Assembly (NCBI GenBank): GCA_025765615.1
Contig: JAIVFJ010000203.1
Location: 1 to 64,000, forward strand
DNA from: Zopfochytrium polystomum
Lineage: Eukaryota; Chytridiomycota; Chytridiomycetes; Chytridiales; Chytridiaceae
Length of the DNA stretch: 64,000 nt
Direction of reading: 5' to 3'
The notes under the pieces are model-generated. The model saw only the letters and a list, made by a program, of their open reading frames with translations, searched no databases and was not told where the DNA came from. The translations under genes were made by a program, and so were the position numbers. This document shows, in pieces, positions 57,303-64,000 of the stretch (within the stretch, counting starts at the first letter, position 1; every line of letters begins with the position of its first letter).

Positions 57303-58751
57303 CGTTCCAGCTTTCCTTTTTGGGGGTGGGTTTGTGTCTGCCGGGTTCCAGTTTTCTCACCCCGACATCATCGTGGCGATGGCGCATCCCCGCGGAGCAG
57401 TTGCAGATGTGATAGCCGTAAGTTGACCTGCTACACTTCGCTTGAGACGATAGAGAAGAAATGTCAACGATCTCCCTGAAAACTAACGCCCTACACTCTC
57501 TTCACACACACACACTCTCTCTCCCTGCTGCCAGTGGTTCGCCATCGTGTTCCACACCACTTACCGAACCGTGCTCATCATGTACCCAAAGTCGAACCGC
57601 GTGTGGATCGTCCCAAGCATCATTCTCGTCGTGCAGATGTGCATTCAGAGGTTTGTTGTTGCTTTGTCCTTTTTTTTGATTTTCTTCTAAAAACGGACAC
57701 TTCTTTTCCGATTCCCAACCGCGTGTGGGGTGTACTGGTGACCCCCACGCGTACGAAAATCACAGCGCGAGTAAGTGGAGTGCGCGGGACTCGTAATTGG
57801 TTTTTGGTCCCCTCGCTCTGACACGCTTGGCTGCTGCTCCCCAAAAAAACACCCTCCATGAACAAGGCCTCTACTATTGGTACGATAACTGGACGGTTCG
57901 TTAGCCGCCATTTTCCCAATACAAAGCCACCCCCTCACGAAAAAGGCTTAATCCGCCCCCTCGCAGACAAACCACTTTGCGACCACCACCCCGCAGCTCT
58001 ACTGGCTCTCCCTCGTCGTCATGTTCTTCGTCTCGTCCGTCGACTCGGTCTTCTTTGTCCTTGCCCAGTACAAGATCATCACCACCCTCCGCGAGGTCAG
58101 CAACACTCCCGTCTCGCCGCTGCACGTCGCGAAGACCGCGCTGAGGATCATGTGCTACACCTCCGCGGTCGTGATGGAGTTTGTGTCGCTCGGTTCGTCG
58201 CCCAGCTTTTTTTTGTTTAGTTTTGGCTTTGTTTTCTGGCTTTTTTTTTTGTTTTCTGAGATGGCATTTTGCTAAATGGTGTCCGCTTTGCTTCCTTCAA
58301 TCGATAGGCCAGTACTTTTACAGTGCCGACACATGTAATTGACGCGAGCCGGAGGGGAGAAGCGTTCTACGAAAACCAACCACTGACTTCACTATGTTTA
58401 CCTCCCTCCCCTCCGAAAATCTTTCAAAAAACCCAACGCTCATTCACACCAAAAACCCAAAAGCATGGTAATCCCCATCACATACCCCCTGGCCCTCTTT
58501 TCCCGCCCCCCTAACCTTCTTTCTTAACACTCTCCATCCACCTCCCCCCAAACTAACACCAACCCCCATTGTCTATCCCTTCCGCGTCCCCTCCCCCCCC
58601 TCCCCCCTAACAAAAACCAACGAAAAAAAGGCCCTTCGTCTACCAAGCTCAAAACCTTATGATCATGGTCCTCCTTTCCGACAGCCACTACATCACGCAA
58701 ATCGTCCGGTACTACTACTACGGCACACCGAAATCCGATAGCACGTTTTAG
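56779..58751 (+). CDS. Seven-TM-type membrane protein, tandem copy 4
   Basis: Ten exons, all in phase: 56779-56847, 57050-57224, 57401-57417 (17 nt), 57535-57650, 57766-57770 (5 nt, CGCGA), 57867-57895, 57997-58192, 58308-58334, 58464-58467 (4 nt, CATG), 58631-58751; 252 aa. It begins MDPSQFVANSNFAAALGVSL and ends YYYGTPKSDSTF. Two split codons differ from the other copies (ACG A|GTGAGT and ACA T|GTAATT) but stay open. A GT repeat of about 75 bp fills the start of intron 2, next to the donor. Intron sequence and residues (SSVDS, SAS) pair it with copy 2. It faces the RGS gene tail to tail, with about 0.6 kb between. Function unknown. Confidence 0.9.
57225..57301. repeat. GT dinucleotide tract in an intron
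   Basis: Nearly pure GT repeat beginning at the splice donor of intron 2 of 7TM copy 4. The donor GTGAGTTTGTGTG runs straight into it, as in the shorter GTGAGTTTGTG starts of the other copies. Confidence 0.9.
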
Positions 58752-59363
58752 GCGGGGAACTTCTTTGTTTTTGTTTTTGTTTTGAGGAGAAGAAAAAAAT
58801 AATCGGTGCTGGGGCCGACGCGATGCGGCGCCACACGTCGTGAGATGTGCTCCTTGGTTGGGTGAATACGGTGTGACGAAAGAAGGCCTGGGCAGTGGAA
58901 GGAGGTGGTTGTCATGCGGGTTATCCCCCCTCCTTTTTAATTACTTGTGTTCTTGTATTGAATGTGCGCGATGGGCACTTCTCATCATGTCAAAATACTA
59001 ACAATCAGTCCGTCTATGAAGAGAGGGAGGGCTTGTGCTTCTTGCTTGGCTTGGTCCCGTCTTTGTTGATGCGGCGTTGCAAAAGCCCCCGTACCTCGGC
59101 CTCCTCTGCGCGGCGAATTGCTGCAAAACGATGGACCCTGGACAACGAGTCCAGCAACGTGCACATGTAGTCTGGGATCTTTTCCTCCAACTTTTGATTC
59201 ACTTTTTAAAAACGGAGACGAAAAACGAAGCTTGCGATAGGTGACTTTTCTATTATGTAAAACGGAGACGTAAAAAAAAAAAAATAAAAAAATAAAAAAA
59301 AAGACAAGACGGTCTGGGAAAAACGGTTGCAACTTCGGGCTGGCTCTCTCCGTCATCGAGGAA
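58752..59363. other. Intergenic between 7TM copy 4 and the RGS gene
   Basis: 3' flanks of two convergent genes. Includes the degenerate conserved 3' block of the 7TM family (CATCATGTCAAAATACTAACAA..CAGTCCGTCTATGAAGAGAGGG, about 58985-59030) and an A-rich run (59272-59302). No gene seen. Confidence 0.45.
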
Positions 59364-61497
59364 TCAGCTCTGTGTCGGCGACTGAGTCTTGGCCGCTTTC
59401 AAAAACGAAGGCAGACTCGACAGCCTCATCATCGTCAACACGACCTCGAGCACTCCCGCAAAAACCGCAGGGTCGTACCGCTTCCTTGTCCGCTCTGACT
59501 CGCTCACGCTCTCTTGCCCCGGGACGTATCCCGTCTCCTCCAGGAGCTTGCGGATGACCTTTGCGGGCACGTTCAGCTCCATGTCTGCGTCTGGGGTGAA
59601 GTGGTCCTGAAGGATTTTGTTCAGGGCGTCGTGCAGGGTCTGGACCAGTTGTGGCCTCGGTGTCGGGGGCGTAGTCGGCGCGGCGGAGAGGATTGGGAGG
59701 AGGTCAGGGGGAAGAGCCGCGTAAAGCGCTTGGTATGACTGGTAGGCGTTGTAGAACTCCATGTTTTCCTCAGAGTGCTCGTTCCGCAGAAATTCGTAAA
59801 AGTCTGGTGGGGGGAACAAGTTTAGCGTCGAGGCATACTCAGAGAAAATAAGAAGCGCTTCCATGCCTTTGTAGCTCAGAGGTGGCTCCAGCTGGTTGTC
59901 GAGAACCTGCTGGAGCGTGATGCTCGACTTTGATTTTGTCGACGAGGTCGTTGAAGCCGGAGTCGACGGCGACGCAGCCATTTCGCTGATGGCCGAAACC
60001 GCGGTGGGACTCTTCACAATCGAAGACCGGTCGCTGGGCGGGACGGACTGCACGCTCATCCCCGACGTCCTCCTCGACAGCCGCTCGGACGCGTCCTCCG
60101 CCTTCACGCCCGTCGCCGCCGCCACCTGCTTCCGAAAGTTTGGAAAGCTCGAAAACTCGATCACCACCACGACGTGGTCGAGTACGGCCTTGAACACCTC
60201 CGGGCGCAGGTCGCCGCGCTCCTTGATCGCGGCCAGCAGCGTCGAGCGCATCTTGTGCGTGATGTTGAGCTCCTTTTCCGCGTCGTCGACAAAGTACTTG
60301 CGCAGGATTTCGTCGAGGTGGTCCGTCAGCTTTGACAGCTCTTGCGGCGGGGTGCCCGAGGAAGGAGAGTCCTGGGAGAGGAGAAATTCGGCGGGCACGT
60401 TGTTCGCCAGTTCGTTGTACTTTTGCATGTCGAGATAAAAGTCTGCGTTCTCTTCTGAGTGCTCTTTGCAGAGGAAATCGTAGAAGTCTAGGAAAAGGAA
60501 TGTGAACGTTCTACTTCCGTGAGTCGCACCCAAGTAAACGAACCTTGAAAGCTGTAGGGCGACGGAAGCTTGTTTTCCAACACCTGCCTCAGCACAACCG
60601 ATTTCGCCGTGCTGCTCGTCCGTCTCGCCAAACCACTCGCCCCTTCCTTGGGAGTTTCTCCCGCCAGTCCCGTTCCCCCCGCGGTCGGCGCCCCCGCCGA
60701 CACGGCCGCGGCGACCATCGTGGACGTCAACGGGCTGACCCCGACGGACCTGCAAAAGCTCGGGAAGCTCGACAGCCGCAGCATCGTGCACACGTTCTCG
60801 ACCGCCGCGTCGAACACCGCCGGCCGAAAGTCCTGGTCCCGCCGGATCGCTTGCACCACGTGCGACGCGATCTTGGCTGGCACGTTCAGCTCCTTCTCGC
60901 CGTCGCTCGTGAAGAAAGTCGCGAGGATCGAGTCCAGCGCCGAGGTCAGCGGAACGAGCTCCGGACGCGCCGGTTGGCCGTCGTCTGCGGCTGCGCCGCC
61001 GCCTTTGCTTGGGACCAGCAGCTCGGCCGGGACCGTCGATGCGAGCCGTGTGTACTCTTTCACGGCCATGTAAAACTCGAGGTTCTCTTCAGAGTGCTCG
61101 CGGCAGAGAAAGTCGTAGAAATCTAATTTTCCCCGTCAACGGGAGAGTCGAAAGCGGGAGTGAGATCTCGCAGACGGCAGACGTGCGAAAGGAAAATTGG
61201 AGAGAGTGGCGATCCAGGACCAGGACCGCCGGCTCTGGTTTTTCATCTCCCAGCCCAACCCATACCTTGATAGCTGAGCGGACTCTCGAGCTCGTCGTCA
61301 AGCACCTTTTGAAGCGGCACCCGCTGCGGCTGTGCAGATGCGTCGAGCGAGGGCAGATCCGCGGTCGCATCCGCGACGCCGGCGCTGTGCGATGCCCGGT
61401 GCTTTGCGCCGGCGTTCCCCGCGCCGTTAGCGTCGATCCATACCCTCGCCGACACGAGGTTCAGCGAGAGAGGGCGAGGGTTCCTATCGACACCCAT
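59364..61497 (-). CDS. Protein with three tandem RGS domains
   Basis: RGS domains normally bind G-alpha subunits and speed GTP hydrolysis. Exons 61497-61266, 61122-60544 and 60487-59364 (both introns phase 1); 644 aa. Each unit has an entry helix and a DFYxFL core: VPLQKVLDDELESPLSYQG + DFYDFLCREHSEENLEFYMA; VVLRQVLENKLPSPYSFQG + DFYDFLCKEHSEENADFYLD; ITLQQVLDNQLEPPLSYKG .. DFYEFLRNEHSEENMEFYNA. Each is followed by an ELNV/ELNI helix, a PAVF/PEVF motif and an LSSFPSF/SSLPSF close. Units are separated by Ser/Thr/Ala-rich linkers. The two introns fall exactly between the G and D of units 1 and 2. In unit 3 that place is filled by 63 nt that could be a GC-AG intron (59866-59804), giving 623 aa. 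No membrane segment, DEP or GGL domain is seen. Confidence 0.9.
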
Positions 61498-61505
61498 TTT
61501 TCGTT

Positions 61506-61543
<38 letters not shown>

Positions 61544-62218
61544 CAAGAAACCTGCGAGGGGTGGGCCTGGGTGCTGAGTGCGAAGTCCAACGTTGGATCA
61601 AGGAAGTCTGAATCTCTCGTCAGGTGTTGCTCCTCGGTCGACGGAAGGGTCTGAAGCGAAACGCTTGAAAAGAGCTGCTAACACTTAAAATTGGCGCCCT
61701 CCGCCCGTCGCTTCTACGGTGATGTACGAGGTGACTGGTGCTGGTAGGGCCGCGTGCAAGAACAGCCTTCGAGGTTCTGGAATTTGTTTGGGGGGGGAGG
61801 GGGCTGGGTCGTTCCAGAACGTTGAAAACAGCACGTAAGAAAATTGTCCTTCCGATGGGTGTCTTCGCAGCCAGCCAGCGCCGATCTTACCCACTCTTTG
61901 CCGCCCTTATCTTCCAATGGTGGGGGGGGGGGGGGGGGGGGGGGTGTGGGAACCGTTGGGAATGGCCCTGCGGACTAGCTTTCTTCGGCTTAATACTGCA
62001 CCAACTCTGCAGATCTACGACGAAGAAAGAAAATAAAAATAAAATAAAAAATAAAAAGAGATATGTAGAGCAAGATTCAAAACGACTGCTCTCAAGCACG
62101 AGGAGAGCAAGAGGAACTGCGTAGTTGATGCAACATTATACCCAAAGTCCGAGTGCTTCTGCAGTGGGCCGGGGAAAAAGCGAACAGAGGGCGTGTCGAT
62201 TCATTTTTGTTCCACGCC
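61498..62218. other. Divergent intergenic region, RGS and mARC-like genes
   Basis: About 0.7 kb between two divergent start codons. Contains a T tract of about 37 bp (61507-61543) on the RGS side, a G run of about 22 bp (61921-61944) and an AAAAT-rich stretch (62025-62057). It likely carries both promoters; no gene seen. Confidence 0.6.
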
Positions 62219-63541
62219 ATGTCCGCCACCAGCGGCCCCAACACCGCCACAAGCACGCTTCTCGCCGTCGCGGCGGCGCTCGTCGCTGCTGCCGCCGTGA
62301 CGGCTGTGCTGTACCAACGAAGCCTGTCCTCCTCCTCGTCCTCCTCCTCCTCCTCGAGTACGCGCAAGATCGCCGCCACAAGCCCCAGGCGCAGCCTCCC
62401 CCGCGACATCCGCGTCGTCGATCTCGTCATCTATCCCGTAAAGTCGTGCGCTGCCGTCCGCGTAAAGGCCGCTTGGGTCAACCAGTTCGGATTCGAGTTC
62501 GATCGCCAGTGGATCATCGTCGACAAGGACGGCAACATGGTTAGTGAGCTTAGCGATGTAGCTTCCCTCTCCCTTCCGTTAGTCATGCATCTTGACGCTG
62601 TATTCATCCTTCGCCTCGGGCTTTGTAGTTGACGCAGCGCGAACACCCGAAAATGGCGTTGATTAAGCCAACACTCTCTTCGAGCGAAGCAGGCCCCGAC
62701 GCATATAGCCATGGCGGCTCGCTCACCCTCTCTCACGAGTCCGCGTCCTCTACGGTCACCGTTCCGTTCCGTAAATCGTTTGAAGCGGTCAGATCGGTTC
62801 CCATCCCCGTTTGGAAATCTGTCGTCGACGGTGTCGACGAAGGCGATGAAGCCGCCAGGTGGGTGTCCCAAGTGCTCGGCGTCGAGGCAAGGCTGTTTGT
62901 GAAAGATCCGAGGACTCGGAGGTCTCTGCCGGCAAAGCATACGCCAGGTCGCGAATCGTACTCGCACGACCCTCAGGTGTGTAATTATCATCAGACCCAC
63001 TCTGTGTTCTCTCTCTCAGCCACACATTCCTTGACCAACAACCACACCATTTCACCAGACCGCCTTTGCCGACGGCTTCCCGTTCCTCCTCACCTCGACA
63101 ACATCCCTCGCCGACGTCAACGCCCGCTTCAAAGAAATCTCCCCGTCCCTCCCAACCCTCGACACCCTCAACTTCCGCCCCAACATCGTCGTCGCCGCGG
63201 CCCCGGGCGGCGACGGCGAGCCCGAGCTCGCCCCCTACGTCGAAGAATCCTTCAAAACCATCGCCATCGGGCCCGACCGGCAAAAATTCTACGTCGCCAG
63301 CCGCTGCACCCGCTGCCAGATGCCCGGCGTCGACTTCACAAAGGGAACCGCCAACCCGGAGGTCTCGAAGGCGCTCATGAAGTTTCGCCGCGCGGACCCC
63401 GGCGACAGGTTCCAGGCGTGCTTTGGAATGAACCTGAGCCACGCCGATACCGGATTTGTCGTCCGCGTCGGCGACCAGGTTGCGGTCGTCGAGTTTGGCG
63501 TGCATAACAGGAAGGAAGGGATGTGGAGGCCGGGCATGTGA
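62219..63541 (+). CDS. MOSC-domain protein, mARC-like molybdoenzyme
   Basis: Resembles the mitochondrial amidoxime-reducing component, a molybdenum-cofactor enzyme of the outer mitochondrial membrane that reduces N-hydroxylated compounds using cytochrome b5. Three exons: 62219-62539, 62629-62976, 63059-63541, phase 0 throughout (GTTAGT..TGTAG, GTGTGT..CCAG); 383 aa. The N-terminus has a hydrophobic anchor (STLLAVAAALVAAAAVTAVL, about residues 12-31) and a Ser run. MOSC_N begins at VVDLVIYPVKSC and includes FEFDRQWIIVD. FADGFPFLLTSTTSLADVN opens the C-terminal MOSC part, followed by LNFRPNIVV, a YVEESFKTI segment, CTRC near residues 304-307 (the first Cys is the likely Mo ligand) and DTGFVVRVGDQVAV. 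The Met start precedes the anchor directly. No frame breaks. Confidence 0.92.
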
Positions 63542-64000
63542 TTATTACGAAGACTTTTGTTTCGGCTCTCGTGGCAACGCCTTCAGCCGTATTTTTTGAG
63601 CATGCCATTTCTTTGCCCCTCACCATGCAGTCTGAATCCATTGAACATTTTTTGTGATTCAAGCGTCTACTTCTAAAGATGCCCAAACAAGACAAGCAAA
63701 AGTGCCAACATTGTTTTTACTAAAGACTGTTTTTACTAAAGACGACTCGACCCCACCACTTTCGTCTTGTCTAATCGTGCAGATTTCACGAGTGATGTAA
63801 CCGACTTTTTATTTGACCAGAAAAACAAAGAGGTACTGAATTCAGCTCTAGTTGGTCCTCATAGAAGGCGATTTGAGGTTTCTCAACAACCAATTTTCTG
63901 CTGCGCTCCGCGCATCGGCAACCTGACCCAACACACATGGCCCCACCACACAACCCCACCCTCTTCACAAAAACCTGGAAAAAAAAAGCACACGCTTTCT
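63542..64000. other. Intergenic at window end
   Basis: 3' flank of the mARC-like gene; a 13-bp TGTTTTTACTAAAGA duplication lies at about 63711-63741. No gene supported before the window ends. Confidence 0.45.

Noticed and set aside
1..64000. CRISPR array, rRNA genes, prokaryotic operons
   Set aside because: No regularly spaced direct repeats, no rRNA core sequences, and genes are intron-split; the window is eukaryotic.

Overview
The window is eukaryotic nuclear DNA. Genes are split by short GT-AG introns, coding DNA is GC-rich and written in C/G-ending codons, and the intergenic DNA is full of GA, GT and mononucleotide tracts. Recognisable products (IST1, a SNAP-25/Sec9 Qbc-SNARE, a triple-RGS protein, a mARC-type MOSC protein, a polyprenal reductase, bZIP and C2H2 factors) fit an opisthokont. 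An early-diverging, chytrid-like fungus is my best guess, but that is inference.

Layout. 1-11.9 kb is gene-poor and repeat-rich: a damaged bZIP gene, a duplicated ~1 kb repeat, a 1.4 kb solo-LTR-like insertion nested in one repeat copy, and several tRNA-like (SINE-type) sequences. 11.9-16 kb holds an AlkB-like dioxygenase and a flavin-dependent halogenase-like gene, both on the minus strand. 16-18.2 kb is a GA-tract-filled divergent intergenic region. 18.2-23.9 kb holds a Gln-rich protein, an AhpD/carboxymuconolactone-decarboxylase-like gene and an F-box gene, all with apparent frame breaks. 24-35 kb has a local segmental duplication, a bZIP gene, an eight-exon IST1 gene and a C2H2 zinc-finger gene. 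36.6-38.8 kb has a polyprenal reductase and a small Ala/Lys-rich secretory-type protein.

40.9-58.8 kb is the most unusual part: four tandem, same-strand paralogues of an unrecognised ~252-aa protein with seven predicted membrane segments. Each has ten exons, including micro-exons of 17, 5 and 4 nt that are kept in all four copies and are needed for the frame. The array is interrupted between copies 3 and 4 by a second solo LTR and the SNAP-25-like gene. It is followed on the opposite strand by the triple-RGS gene (59.4-61.5 kb) and then by the mARC-like gene (62.2-63.5 kb).

How they may work together (inference): the 7TM paralogues beside an RGS protein invite a receptor/G-protein hypothesis. 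IST1 and the SNARE act in membrane traffic but are probably only neighbours by chance. Several genes carry single-base frame breaks, mostly at homopolymers or purine runs, which points to residual sequencing indels as much as to pseudogenes. All exon coordinates are hand-derived from splice signals and reading-frame continuity.
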